DNA of 46,713 bases from JACMMS01 sp043758775 (GTDB lineage: Bacteria; Pseudomonadota; Gammaproteobacteria; Burkholderiales; Methylophilaceae). A program made the translations under genes and the position numbers. The stretch is taken from the NCBI GenBank assembly GCA_043758775.1, contig JAYVMU010000059.1:1-46713 (forward strand), read 5' to 3'. Shown here piece by piece: positions 1 to 8,315 of the stretch (position 1 is its first letter; the number at the start of each line of letters is the position of its first letter). The notes under the pieces are model-generated. The model was not told where the DNA came from and ran no database searches. It was given only the letters and a program-made list of their open reading frames with translations.

Positions 1-98
1 GTTCTTCCAAGACATTCATGTCTCCGCTTTGGGTTGGCTGGTGTAGACTGTTATTTTAACTTTATTTGGGTATTGTTGGGGTTTCGTGCAAAGGTCTC
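1..98 (-). mobile_element. Probable end of an insertion sequence, cut by the window edge
   Basis: The 16 bases at 83-98 recur as an exact inverted copy at 46622-46637, so the same terminal sequence sits at both ends of the window facing outward. Read on the minus strand from 98, the terminal sequence is followed about 80 bases later by a purine-rich GGAG and an ATG at 19-17. That ATG opens a frame of six codons (M-N-V-L-E-E) before the window ends, which could be a transposase start. The body lies outside the window, so the family cannot be named. It is an inference from the repeat, not from a transposase match. Confidence 0.4.
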
Positions 99-107
99 AG
101 TATAAAT

Positions 108-136
108 AAAAAAAGCCGCATAAAGCGGCTCTTTTT
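108..136 (-). terminator. Terminator of the rplM-rpsI operon
   Basis: A six-pair GC-rich stem (114-119 with 125-130, five-base loop) lies 20 bases beyond the rpsI stop. It is flanked by an A-run at 108-114, which is a T-run on the minus strand. A T-run at 132-136 means it could also stop plus-strand transcription arriving from the left edge. Confidence 0.85.
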
Positions 137-155
137 ATTATCCCAGACGCTTAAA

Positions 156-548
156 TTAGCGCTTAGAGAATTGTTTACGGCGACGCGCTTTACGTAGACC
201 GACTTTTTTACGCTCAACTTCGCGTGCATCTCGTGTCACGAAGCCCGCTTTTGATAATGCACTTTTCAAAGACGCATCAAAATCAACTAATGCACGCGTA
301 ATACCGTGACGAACAGCACCAGCTTGACCAGATTCACCACCGCCGATGACATTAACCATTATGTCAAAGCTTGCGGTGTTTTCCGTAAGCTCTAAAGGCT
401 GACGCAAAATCATACGTGAAGTCACGCGTGAAAAATACTCATCAACAGGCTTATCATTCACAACAATATTGCCACTGCCAGATTTCAAGAACACGCGAGC
501 TACTGAGCTTTTGCGGCGTCCTGTACCATAATTATATTTACCAATCAT
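156..548 (-). CDS. rpsI: 30S ribosomal protein S9
   Basis: S9 is a small-subunit ribosomal protein whose basic C-terminal tail reaches the P-site tRNA. The 130-residue length is normal for the family. The N-terminus begins with the typical YGTGRRKSSVARV motif, and the protein ends in a run of basic residues (RKARRRKQFSKR) with the conserved final S-K-R. It lies directly downstream of rplM, as in nearly all bacteria, and is followed by a strong terminator. It is presumably transcribed from the rplM promoter at 1037-1065. No anomaly was seen. Confidence 0.98.
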   Translation of the reverse strand: MIGKYNYGTGRRKSSVARVFLKSGSGNIVVNDKPVDEYFSRVTSRMILRQPLELTENTASFDIMVNVIGGGESGQAGAVRHGITRALVDFDASLKSALSKAGFVTRDAREVERKKVGLRKARRRKQFSKR

Positions 549-567
549 ACAGATTCCTTAAATGCGC

Positions 568-996
568 TTAGATAGTCAGCGTTTGTGGTTGTTGTGCTGC
601 GTGGTCATGATTTGTACCAGCAAACACTTTCATTTTTTTAGCCATCGCATAACCCAATGGACCTTTAGGTAACATGCCTTTAACCGCTTTTTCTAGCGCA
701 CGGCCTGGGAAACGGTCTTGCATTTTACTAAATGTAGTAGTTGAAATACCGCCTGGATAACCAGAGTGGCTATGATACAACTTACCATCGGCTTTATCAC
801 CAGTCACTTTTAATTTGTCAGCATTAATAACGACAATATAGTCACCCGTATCTACGTGTGGCGTGTAAATTGTTTTATGTTTACCACGTAAACGGTGCGC
901 AATTGCGCTCGCTAAGCGGCCTAATACAAGGTCTGTTGCATCAACAACAAACCAGTCACGTTTTACTTCATGCGATTTTGCAGAAAAGGTTTTCAT
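568..996 (-). CDS. rplM: 50S ribosomal protein L13
   Basis: L13 is an early-assembling large-subunit protein that binds 23S rRNA. The 142-residue length matches the family. Typical features are the N-terminal WFVVDATDLVLGRLAS segment, the GKHKTIYTPHVDTGDYIVVINA block and the MLPKGPLGYAM segment. It is the first gene of the rplM-rpsI operon, with 19 bases between the two genes. A well-formed sigma-70 promoter lies about 40-70 bases upstream. The Shine-Dalgarno sequence is weak, but the start is fixed by the family N-terminus. Confidence 0.98.
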   Translation of the reverse strand: MKTFSAKSHEVKRDWFVVDATDLVLGRLASAIAHRLRGKHKTIYTPHVDTGDYIVVINADKLKVTGDKADGKLYHSHSGYPGGISTTTFSKMQDRFPGRALEKAVKGMLPKGPLGYAMAKKMKVFAGTNHDHAAQQPQTLTI

Positions 997-1036
997 CTAA
1001 ACGACCAATACTTGCCGAAAAAAAATTAAGACGCGG

Positions 1037-1065
1037 ATTTTATGCCCGACAGCACTAGTTGTCAA
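1037..1065 (-). promoter_or_regulatory. Sigma-70 promoter of rplM-rpsI
   Basis: On the minus strand the -35 box is a perfect TTGACA (1065-1060). The -10 box is TAAAAT (1042-1037), with exactly 17 bases between them. The predicted transcription start, near 1030, gives a leader of about 34 bases before the rplM ATG at 996. This is close to consensus, as expected for a ribosomal protein operon. Confidence 0.8.
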
Positions 1066-1543
1066 CCACAATGTATCTAAATGTTCAATTTCTAATTAAT
1101 TAATAATATGTAGTGCACGTGTTAAGTAGAACCTTTCTACCTTAGAGCAAGCAACAACCTTAACTCAATACTGTAAAAATTTGAGTGCTGGTTAAATCAA
1201 CATACAAAAACAGGCTATCTTGATAGCATTTTTTACAAATTACGTTTCAATAGTTGGCTCTTAGGGCTTGTACATGCATACAAAACACAACGGCATATCG
1301 TGCATGGCATGATATTTGCCAACATTTATCTGTGTACAATAGCTCAAATGCAAAAACACACACTGTTAATGGAAAATTGTTAGTGGAAATTTTTATATGC
1401 GGTTGATTTATATATAAATATATTAATTATGAACTTACTACTTTATTTTATAGCAATAATGACTTAATCGTCAAAATTTCGCAAATTAAGTCATTATTTT
1501 GTCAAATAATATAGTTTAAGCGCAAGTTGTAAAGGTGTTAACA
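1066..1543. other. Long AT-rich non-coding stretch upstream of the FimV-like gene
   Basis: About 480 bases with no credible gene on either strand. It contains AT-rich tracts, a near-duplicate of 14 bases around 1364-1391, and a perfect 14-bp inverted repeat (1455-1468 and 1485-1498) listed separately. No tRNA or recognisable RNA fold was found. It presumably holds the promoter of the FimV-like gene, but no box could be assigned with confidence. Confidence 0.5.
1455..1498. repeat. Perfect 14-bp inverted repeat upstream of the FimV-like gene
   Basis: The arms AATAATGACTTAAT (1455-1468) and ATTAAGTCATTATT (1485-1498) are exact reverse complements separated by 16 bases. The right arm runs into a short T-run and ends 45 bases before the ATG at 1544. 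It could be an operator for a dimeric regulator or a weak AT-rich hairpin in the leader. No known regulator motif is recognised. Confidence 0.6.
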
Positions 1544-3511
1544 ATGAATACTTACAATACTTTGAAATACGCAACTTTTCTAGCCTTAATAGTGCTTGGA
1601 ATAGGCGTATCCGGAAATGCTGTGGCTATTGGTTTAGATGATATGGATGTGAAATCACATTTGGGCCAACCATTGCGTGCGCAAGTAAAAGTTCATGGTA
1701 TTAATAAGCTAGACGATGCAAGTTGTTTTAAATTAGCAAATTCTAGTGATAGCGCTGAAAGCTTGCAATCGGCAAATTTCAAATTGACCAATGTAATTGG
1801 CGATGAGGCCACTTTATTAATTTCTAGTGCTCAAGCGATCAATGAGCCCATATTAAATGTATCTTTAGTGACAGAGTGCGACGCCTTAACAACTGTGAGG
1901 CGTGACTATGTAGTGCTGATTGACCCTTTATTGATAATTGAAACTGATGCCAATAGTGCTTTTGACAATACGGCAGTAACGACCACAACTGAAGTCACCC
2001 TAGCCAATACTAAACACAAACCATCAAGAAGGTTAACAACGGTCGATGGTGAAAATCAAGTTGCACAGGCTGTAGCGACGCAATCTGATTTACCAAAAAA
2101 GACAAATAAACGCCATCAAAACTCATCCACTATCAAACAAAATACTACTAATGTACACGTGTTAAATGATGACTTAACACCTAACTTATCTAGCACACCC
2201 ACAATAACCACAACACAATCTAAAGCAATTGATGCTAAAAAAACCGTGGGAGATATTAATAAAGCGAGCACGCCACGCCTCTCTATCTCTGGTAACAGTC
2301 CGAGCAATACAAATGTGGCTGATAGCTCATTGTCACTACGCTTGGATTCTCAACTACATTTTACACCTAGCAAAGACCCGCAAGCCTTTTCGACTGAAAC
2401 CGAAGTGCTAGATGAAGTTACGGTGATGAATAACCGTTTAGCACATCTTGAAAAGCAACTCATTACTTTACAAACAAGGAACACTGTACTTGAATCTGCA
2501 GGCAAGGCGCATTTGCAGCAGATAGAACAAGCTAAAGAACAAGCCAGTATATTACGTTGGTTAGCTTATCTATTTTGTGCTTGCGTGTTAATCGGTGCTG
2601 CATTTCTTGCCTATTGGCGTCGTCGTAATCAACGTATGCAATTAGAGAGTGATATTAATTGGACACACGTTAATAACAATACCGACCATACAAATTTATA
2701 CAGTAATCTAGACTTGGATAATGGTTTTGTTCACGACATTGAGATTGGAAGTGCTAAAAAAGACGACTTAGCAACCATTACTGAAGCTGATAATTTTGAT
2801 CAAACTGCAGTTACACCCGCATTTATGGCGAACAAAGTTGAAACCGTTATTATTGAAGAAGATATTTTAGATCATGCCGATGTGTTTATATCACATGGCC
2901 GCATCAATCTTGCAATTCAATTGTTACAAAACCATTTATCCGAACATCCTGATCGCTCAGTCACGGTATGGTTATTCCTGCTCGATTTGTTAGCAAGTGA
3001 GGGCGCAGAAGAAGAATACGAAATGTCAGCATCAGAATGTAAAAACCATTTTAATATTGAGTTGCCAGAATACGCTGTGCCATCAGCTAAAAACAACAAT
3101 GGGCTTGAATACTTTGCTGCGCTCACATCGCACCTCACCAATGTCTGGCAAACTGATGAGGCCGTGTCATTTTTAGATGGCTTAATTTACAACAACCGCT
3201 CACAACCGCGCTCAGGCTTTAATCACAGCACATTTGAAGAATTAGCTTTGTTAAAAGGCATCGCACAAGAACACCAACAAACAGCTCAAATCATTCCTCT
3301 ATTTCAAAAAGCACCGACGATTAAAGTAGAAGATAAAAGATTAGTAGTAGCCAATAATGAAATTGAAATGACCAAAACGGGCACTGATAATGAGTCGATT
3401 ACTCTACGGTCTATACTTGCTGATGCCAGCACCGAGGAATCATCTTTAGAGACAACTAAAGAAAAACCCGAGGAATTTAATATTGAATTTAATTTGGTTG
3501 AATGGAGGTAA
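1544..3511 (+). CDS. fimV: FimV-like inner membrane / polar landmark protein
   Basis: FimV-family proteins sit in the inner membrane, often at cell poles, and affect type IV pili, twitching and cyclic-AMP signalling. Visible here are a signal-peptide-like N-terminus, then the FimV N-terminal domain beginning around GLDDMDVKSHLGQPLRAQV. A long low-complexity Ser/Thr/Asn linker follows, then a coiled coil near residues 290-335, a membrane helix near residues 340-360 and an acidic cytoplasmic part with a TPR-like segment (VFISHGRINLAIQLLQNHL). At 655 residues it is shorter than Pseudomonas FimV, and no LysM motif is obvious. The ATG at 1544 is preferred to a GTG at 1535 because AAAGG lies eight bases upstream. 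No pilus genes are nearby. Confidence 0.82.
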   Translation: MNTYNTLKYATFLALIVLGIGVSGNAVAIGLDDMDVKSHLGQPLRAQVKVHGINKLDDASCFKLANSSDSAESLQSANFKLTNVIGDEATLLISSAQAINEPILNVSLVTECDALTTVRRDYVVLIDPLLIIETDANSAFDNTAVTTTTEVTLANTKHKPSRRLTTVDGENQVAQAVATQSDLPKKTNKRHQNSSTIKQNTTNVHVLNDDLTPNLSSTPTITTTQSKAIDAKKTVGDINKASTPRLSISGNSPSNTNVADSSLSLRLDSQLHFTPSKDPQAFSTETEVLDEVTVMNNRLAHLEKQLITLQTRNTVLESAGKAHLQQIEQAKEQASILRWLAYLFCACVLIGAAFLAYWRRRNQRMQLESDINWTHVNNNTDHTNLYSNLDLDNGFVHDIEIGSAKKDDLATITEADNFDQTAVTPAFMANKVETVIIEEDILDHADVFISHGRINLAIQLLQNHLSEHPDRSVTVWLFLLDLLASEGAEEEYEMSASECKNHFNIELPEYAVPSAKNNNGLEYFAALTSHLTNVWQTDEAVSFLDGLIYNNRSQPRSGFNHSTFEELALLKGIAQEHQQTAQIIPLFQKAPTIKVEDKRLVVANNEIEMTKTGTDNESITLRSILADASTEESSLETTKEKPEEFNIEFNLVEWR

Positions 3512-3555
3512 TACCGAGATTGGTATTAATGGCTTAGAGCCTCACACTTAGTGAA

Positions 3556-4443
3556 TTAAAATTGGAAGCCTGAGTATTTGTAATAATCAGCGGCCAATCC
3601 TAAGAATATAGCTAAACCTATCCAGTTATTACTTAAAAAGGCTTTGAAACATTGTGCTGTATTACGCTGGCGAATTAAATAGTACTGAAATAGCATCAGA
3701 CAAAATGCTACGCCTAAGCCAATAAAATAATATTGACCAAACCCCATAAAAATACCGACATAAATAAGTATTAATAGCATCGTAATGTAGCAGGCCATAA
3801 TCGCTGCCACATCAAACTTACCAAAAAAAATCGCCGAGGATTTAATGCCTATTTTGAGGTCATCCTCGCGGTCTACCATCGCATACTCAGTATCGTAAGC
3901 AATCGCCCAAAACACATTGGCTAATAATAGCTGCCAAGCCAGTGGCGGAATGTAATCGTTGACGGCGGCAAATGCCATGGGAATACCAAAGCCAAATGCC
4001 ACACCTAAATATGCCTGAGGAATAGCTAAAAACCGTTTAGTTAATGGATAAGTTGCCGCTAAAAACAGCGCGACGAATGACAAATAAATAGTAGTTTTAT
4101 TCAAAAACAATACTAAACTGAATGCGCTTAAGCTTAATACTGCCGCTAATATATAAGACTCTTTAACGCTGACTTCAGCAGAAACTAACGGACGGGTTTT
4201 GGTACGTTCGACCAAACCATCATATTGTCTATCAGCAATATCGTTCATTACGCAACCCGCACTACGCATAAGCGCTGTACCTGTGATAAATATCATGAGT
4301 GTTATCCAATCAGGATGACCGCGCGTTGCAATCCACAGCGCCCACAGTGTAGGCCACAGTAGCAATAAGATACCAATTGGCTTATCTAAACGCATTAAAC
4401 GTTCATAAGTATCCATTTTTGCTAGTAATTGTTGTTTTGTCAT
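3556..4443 (-). CDS. ubiA: 4-hydroxybenzoate polyprenyltransferase
   Basis: UbiA attaches the polyprenyl tail to 4-hydroxybenzoate, the membrane step of ubiquinone synthesis that follows UbiC. The two Asp-rich prenyl-diphosphate motifs are present (NDIADRQYDG and the later EYAMVDREDDLKIG). The rest consists of hydrophobic helices, and the start of the fold reads RLMRLDKPIGILLLLWPTLWA. The ATG at 4443 gives 295 residues and the usual distance to this motif. A GTG at 4467 would add eight residues. It lies just downstream of ubiC and converges on the FimV-like gene. Confidence 0.95.
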   Translation of the reverse strand: MTKQQLLAKMDTYERLMRLDKPIGILLLLWPTLWALWIATRGHPDWITLMIFITGTALMRSAGCVMNDIADRQYDGLVERTKTRPLVSAEVSVKESYILAAVLSLSAFSLVLFLNKTTIYLSFVALFLAATYPLTKRFLAIPQAYLGVAFGFGIPMAFAAVNDYIPPLAWQLLLANVFWAIAYDTEYAMVDREDDLKIGIKSSAIFFGKFDVAAIMACYITMLLILIYVGIFMGFGQYYFIGLGVAFCLMLFQYYLIRQRNTAQCFKAFLSNNWIGLAIFLGLAADYYKYSGFQF

Positions 4444-4481
4444 ATTCAAAAACTTTCGTTTAAGCACTTAATATTTAGAAC

Positions 4482-5078
4482 TTATAGCTTTAGCATTGAA
4501 GGTAAAAAAACTTCTGTTACCAAAATCCTGACATGGCCTAAACTTAACTGATTAAGACTAAAAACAGAACGTCGCGCCCAAAGTGGCTGATTAAGTAGCG
4601 GCTGATTTGTCATTAAACCTGACAAAACATCGCTGTGCAGCATCATACGTTTATAAAGTTTGTGATGGCAACTCAACTTCTTGTAAGTCAGGGGCGTACG
4701 TTGCACCTTAGGGTTAGCAAACAATGTCGCCCCCAAAGGTTTATTACCTAAACGCCCTAGTCCGCGCCACTCACCACGCAAACTTTGCTTAGGTAATACG
4801 CTATGCGCAAATACCACGGCTGTGCCATTACACACTAAAAGCACTTCGCGCCATAAAGCATGCTGCTGCGGTTTTAAATTGAGTAGAGCAGCTTCATCTT
4901 GCAGTGCTTTTGCTTGCCTCAAACGCACTGATTTTACAGAAAAGTGCTGGCTTTGTAGCTGTAAACGACGTGTCAACGAGCCTTTATCAATTAAATAACG
5001 ACGAAATACACCGCTATTGACAGGACTTTTAAGCCAATTTGCACGGTTATTTAAGCTATTGGGATGCTTGATTTTCAC
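4482..5078 (-). CDS. ubiC: Chorismate lyase
   Basis: UbiC converts chorismate to 4-hydroxybenzoate plus pyruvate, the first committed step of ubiquinone synthesis, and so feeds UbiA next door. The 198-residue protein shows the family pattern WLKSP...IDKGSLTRRLQ near the N-terminus, LWREVLLVCNGTAVVFAHSV in the core, and the C-terminal LWARRSVF...LVTEVFLP segment with the catalytic Glu. The start is a GTG at 5078. The family is normally somewhat shorter, so a later start is possible, but no better-placed one is evident. It lies between recG and ubiA in the same direction. Confidence 0.9.
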   Translation of the reverse strand: MKIKHPNSLNNRANWLKSPVNSGVFRRYLIDKGSLTRRLQLQSQHFSVKSVRLRQAKALQDEAALLNLKPQQHALWREVLLVCNGTAVVFAHSVLPKQSLRGEWRGLGRLGNKPLGATLFANPKVQRTPLTYKKLSCHHKLYKRMMLHSDVLSGLMTNQPLLNQPLWARRSVFSLNQLSLGHVRILVTEVFLPSMLKL

Positions 5079-5107
5079 AGGCAGAATTATGGCATAAAAA
5101 TCAAAGC

Positions 5108-7216
5108 TTACACCTTCACCAACTCCTCGCCCCTAGCCAGCCATCTAGCTAAATGTCGCCCCACCTCATTTGGATACTCCTTCAACAATCTATCAGCCAT
5201 ACTCTGCGCGATTTCCAACAAATCTGCATCGCGTGTTAAATCAGCAATTTTTAACATCGGCACGCCACTTTGGCGCACACCCATCACCTCACCTGGGCCG
5301 CGTAAACTTAAGTCAGCCTGCGCGATAGCAAAACCATCATTACTTACATAGATGATTTTTAATCGCGCACGGGCAGTTTCAGATAATTTAGTCTGATACA
5401 ACAAAATACAGGCACTTTTTGCCGCACCACGTCCTACACGACCACGCAATTGATGCAATTGGCTCAGCCCCATACGTTCTGCGTGTTCTATCACCATCAA
5501 GCTGGCATTAGGCACATCCACACCCACTTCTATCACGGTAGTAGCGACCAACAATTGGATATCACCTGCGCTGAAAGCCATCATTACCGCCTGTTTTTCT
5601 ACAGATTTCATGCGTCCATGCACCAAACCCACACTTAAATCTGGGAAAATAGTTTGCAAATTAGCAAAAGTATCCGTTGCAGTTTGCAGTTGCAGGGTTT
5701 CACTTTCCTCAATCAGCGGGCATACCCAATACGCTTGACTACCCGCCATGCAGGCATCACGCACCCGATTTAACACTTCGTCACGGCGCTCATCCGATAC
5801 TAGTTTTGTGACGATGGGTGTACGACCAGGTGGCAGCTCATCAATCACTGACACATCCAAATCGGCGTAATAGCTCATAGACAGTGTGCGTGGGATAGGC
5901 GTAGCCGACATCATCAGCTGATGCGGCGAGAAGATTTTATTCTTCTGTCCTTTTTGTTTAAGCGATAACCTTTGCTGTACGCCAAAACGGTGTTGCTCAT
6001 CTACTACAACCAGTCCTAATTTAGCAAATGTGACTGCTTCTTGAAATAAGGCATGTGTGCCGATAACTAACTGCGCATCACCACTGCTAATGGCGGCTAA
6101 CGAGGCCATACGGTCTTTTTTGCTTTGGCTGCCAGAAAGCCAGGCGATAGTTATTTTGATATTAATTGCCGCGTACATTAACGTTAACCAAGCACGCGTT
6201 TTTTGATAGTGTTGCTCGGCCAAAATTTCGGTAGGTGCCATAATCGCCGCTTGCCAGCCATTTTCTATCGCTTGCAAGGCAGCCATCGTCGCAACTACCG
6301 TTTTACCGCTACCGACATCGCCTTGCAACAAACGCTGCATGGGATGAGGCTGCATTAAATCATGGCCAATTTCTAATGCAACGCGCTGCTGCGCACTGGT
6401 TAGCGGAAAGCCTATGCTTTTCAATAATGCCGTCACTAAAGTTTGGGAAGGCTTAAAGGCTGGTGCACCTATGCTGCGTCGTTGCGCGTAATGTTGCCGC
6501 ATAGACAGTTGCTGTGCCAATAACTCATCAAACGCCAGCCTACGCCAGGCAGGCGTTTCGCGATTATCTAAAGCTTGAAAACTGGCTTCCGGGCTAGGGT
6601 GATGGACAGCTTGCAAGCTATCAGCAAAAGTGGGGACATTTTGTTGTGGCAGTCTTTTGTATACCACTGCTGGTAGCGTTTCGGTGAGGTCAGCATTGGC
6701 CAACGCCCACTTAATCCATTTACGCAAAGCACCTTGCGTTAAACCCGCGGTGGTAGGATAAATGGGCGTGAGAGTTTCTACTACAGGTTCATCATCTTTC
6801 ACGCTACGAAATTGCGGATGCACCATTTCCCAGCCAAAAAAACCACCGCGTACTTCACCAAATACACGCAATTTGGCGCCAACTTTTAACGCACTAATTT
6901 GACTGGGATAAAAATGCAAAAAACGCAGACTTAATTGCTGTCCACCTGCATCTTGCAGTCTCGCTACAAGGGCTTTGCGCGGCTTGTAAGTGACTTCATT
7001 ATGGACAACTTCGCCTTCTACTTGCACCTGATCACCAATGCGTAAATCTCGAATAGGCGTGACGCGTGTTTCGTCAATATAACGTAGCGGTAAGTGCAGC
7101 AACAAGCTTTGCACATCAAAGATGCTCAGCTTTTGCAGATTGGCTAATAGCGGTTTGCTAAAAGCTTTTATATTAGCCAGCGCCTTGTTGTCGGAAAGTT
7201 CAGCCAAAACCAGCAA
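5108..7216 (-). CDS. recG: ATP-dependent DNA helicase RecG
   Basis: RecG is a branch-migrating helicase that remodels stalled forks and recombination intermediates. The N-terminal wedge/OB domain spans roughly residues 60-170. The helicase core follows, with Walker A LLQGDVGSGKTVVA, motif II VVVDEQHRFGVQQR and motif III MSATPIPRTL. The later motifs are VHGRMKSVEKQ, VGVDVPNASLMVIEHAERMG and QLRGRVGRG. The C-terminal GEVMGVRQSG segment is typical of RecG. The 702-residue length is normal. The predicted start is a TTG at 7216, with no ATG in the preceding N-terminal frame. It sits between ridA and ubiC in a co-directional run. Confidence 0.97.
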   Translation of the reverse strand: MLVLAELSDNKALANIKAFSKPLLANLQKLSIFDVQSLLLHLPLRYIDETRVTPIRDLRIGDQVQVEGEVVHNEVTYKPRKALVARLQDAGGQQLSLRFLHFYPSQISALKVGAKLRVFGEVRGGFFGWEMVHPQFRSVKDDEPVVETLTPIYPTTAGLTQGALRKWIKWALANADLTETLPAVVYKRLPQQNVPTFADSLQAVHHPSPEASFQALDNRETPAWRRLAFDELLAQQLSMRQHYAQRRSIGAPAFKPSQTLVTALLKSIGFPLTSAQQRVALEIGHDLMQPHPMQRLLQGDVGSGKTVVATMAALQAIENGWQAAIMAPTEILAEQHYQKTRAWLTLMYAAINIKITIAWLSGSQSKKDRMASLAAISSGDAQLVIGTHALFQEAVTFAKLGLVVVDEQHRFGVQQRLSLKQKGQKNKIFSPHQLMMSATPIPRTLSMSYYADLDVSVIDELPPGRTPIVTKLVSDERRDEVLNRVRDACMAGSQAYWVCPLIEESETLQLQTATDTFANLQTIFPDLSVGLVHGRMKSVEKQAVMMAFSAGDIQLLVATTVIEVGVDVPNASLMVIEHAERMGLSQLHQLRGRVGRGAAKSACILLYQTKLSETARARLKIIYVSNDGFAIAQADLSLRGPGEVMGVRQSGVPMLKIADLTRDADLLEIAQSMADRLLKEYPNEVGRHLARWLARGEELVKV

Positions 7217-7244
7217 AACTCACTGTTACTTTAATCTTGTGCCT

Positions 7245-7625
7245 TTACGCTAGAACCATCACACCATCAGCTTCAACCAAAGCAGCTTTTGGTAATGAAG
7301 ACACGCCTACCGCCGCACGCGCAGGATAAGGCTGAGTGAAATACTCACCCATGATGCTATTCACCAAGGCGAAATTTGCTAAATCAGTTAAAAACACATT
7401 AAGTTTGACGATATCAGCCAATGAACCACCAGCGGCTTCGGTCACGGCCTGTAAATTGCTAAACACACGATGAATCTGTGCTTCGATACCTTCTACCATC
7501 TGCATAGACGCAGGATCTAAGCCAATTTGGCCTGACAGATACACGGTATTGCCCATTTTAACGGCTTGTGAATAAGTGCCAATGGCTTCCGGTGCACCAT
7601 CGGTATGGATAATTTGTTTGCTCAT
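7245..7625 (-). CDS. ridA: RidA family reactive intermediate deaminase
   Basis: RidA (YjgF/YER057c/UK114 family) hydrolyses reactive enamine/imine intermediates formed by pyridoxal-phosphate enzymes. The 126-residue protein is complete. It has the N-terminal APEAIGTYSQAVKMGNTVYLSGQ, the GGSLADIVKLNVFLTDLANF core and the signature around PYPARAAVGVSSLPKAALVE, whose Arg binds the substrate carboxylate. It lies upstream of recG and downstream of the frameshifted PPOX-like gene. The neighbourhood does not point to a single target pathway. Confidence 0.95.
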   Translation of the reverse strand: MSKQIIHTDGAPEAIGTYSQAVKMGNTVYLSGQIGLDPASMQMVEGIEAQIHRVFSNLQAVTEAAGGSLADIVKLNVFLTDLANFALVNSIMGEYFTQPYPARAAVGVSSLPKAALVEADGVMVLA

Positions 7626-7661
7626 TACAGTATTCCTAAGATTTTATTATGTTATTTACGG

Positions 7662-8293
7662 CTAATTTCGATTAATGGACGCCAGCACATCCTGCTCATT
7701 ACTAGCCAAATGCGCATCGTATGCTGGCAATACATCCGCTACAATCTCTAGTTTTTTCCAAGGGGCTGGTGGTGTTTCACCAGTAGCTTGAGGCACAAAA
7801 ATAGACTCATCTACCAGTGTCATTTTGTGAATATAGCGTGGGCAGTTAGGGAAAGTCTCACGTACTTTGACTCGAACAATCACTTGGGCTTCTGGCCAAT
7901 GTTTCAGTAATTCATCATTATGTGTAATGCTTGCGATGCCGTTGACCCGCACGCGTGCTTGCTTGTTAAAATCCACAAACAACAATCCAACTTCACCATT
8001 GACTATCACATTGCCTGCTGACATATACATACCGTTGCCGTCATAAATTGGGAAAGCCAAAGTAGTCTCATCCACCACTTTCACCAAGCCTTTATTGCCA
8101 CCTTTGTAAGAGCAGTTCGCTTGACCTTTATCATCTACAGTCGCCAAAAAAACATGTTTTGCGCTTCGATAAATTCAGCATCTGATGGGTTGATAGAGGC
8201 TGCAATAATGCCGCTTTGTAGTCTATCGGCTAGGCGTCTTGTATCAAATTCATCTTGTAACTGACGGTTGCCTTCGTGAAAATACTCAGTCAT
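7662..8293 (-). pseudogene. Pyridoxamine 5'-phosphate oxidase-like (PPOX) family protein, frameshifted
   Basis: The PPOX split-barrel family binds FMN, F420 or haem; the substrate here is unknown. The natural start is the ATG at 8293, with AGGAG (8305-8301) seven bases upstream. That frame reads 48 residues (beginning MTEYFHEGNRQLQDEFDTRR) and hits a stop just after a run of seven A on the plus strand (8146-8152). The remaining 160-odd residues continue in another frame from 8147. One extra T in the run joins them into FFLATVDDKGQANCSYKGG, a textbook PPOX strand, giving about 210 residues. The break is therefore a one-base deletion, a sequencing error, or a slippage switch. As read, only the 161-residue C-terminal part could be made, from a TTG. 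Confidence 0.8.
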
Positions 8294-8315
8294 TTATGCT
8301 CTCCTAAAGATTAAT

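Noticed and set aside
1364..1391. A near-duplicate of about 14 bases (GTTAATGGAAAATT / GTTAGTGGAAATTT)
   Set aside because: It is short and imperfect and lies in AT-rich sequence, so it is not distinguishable from chance.
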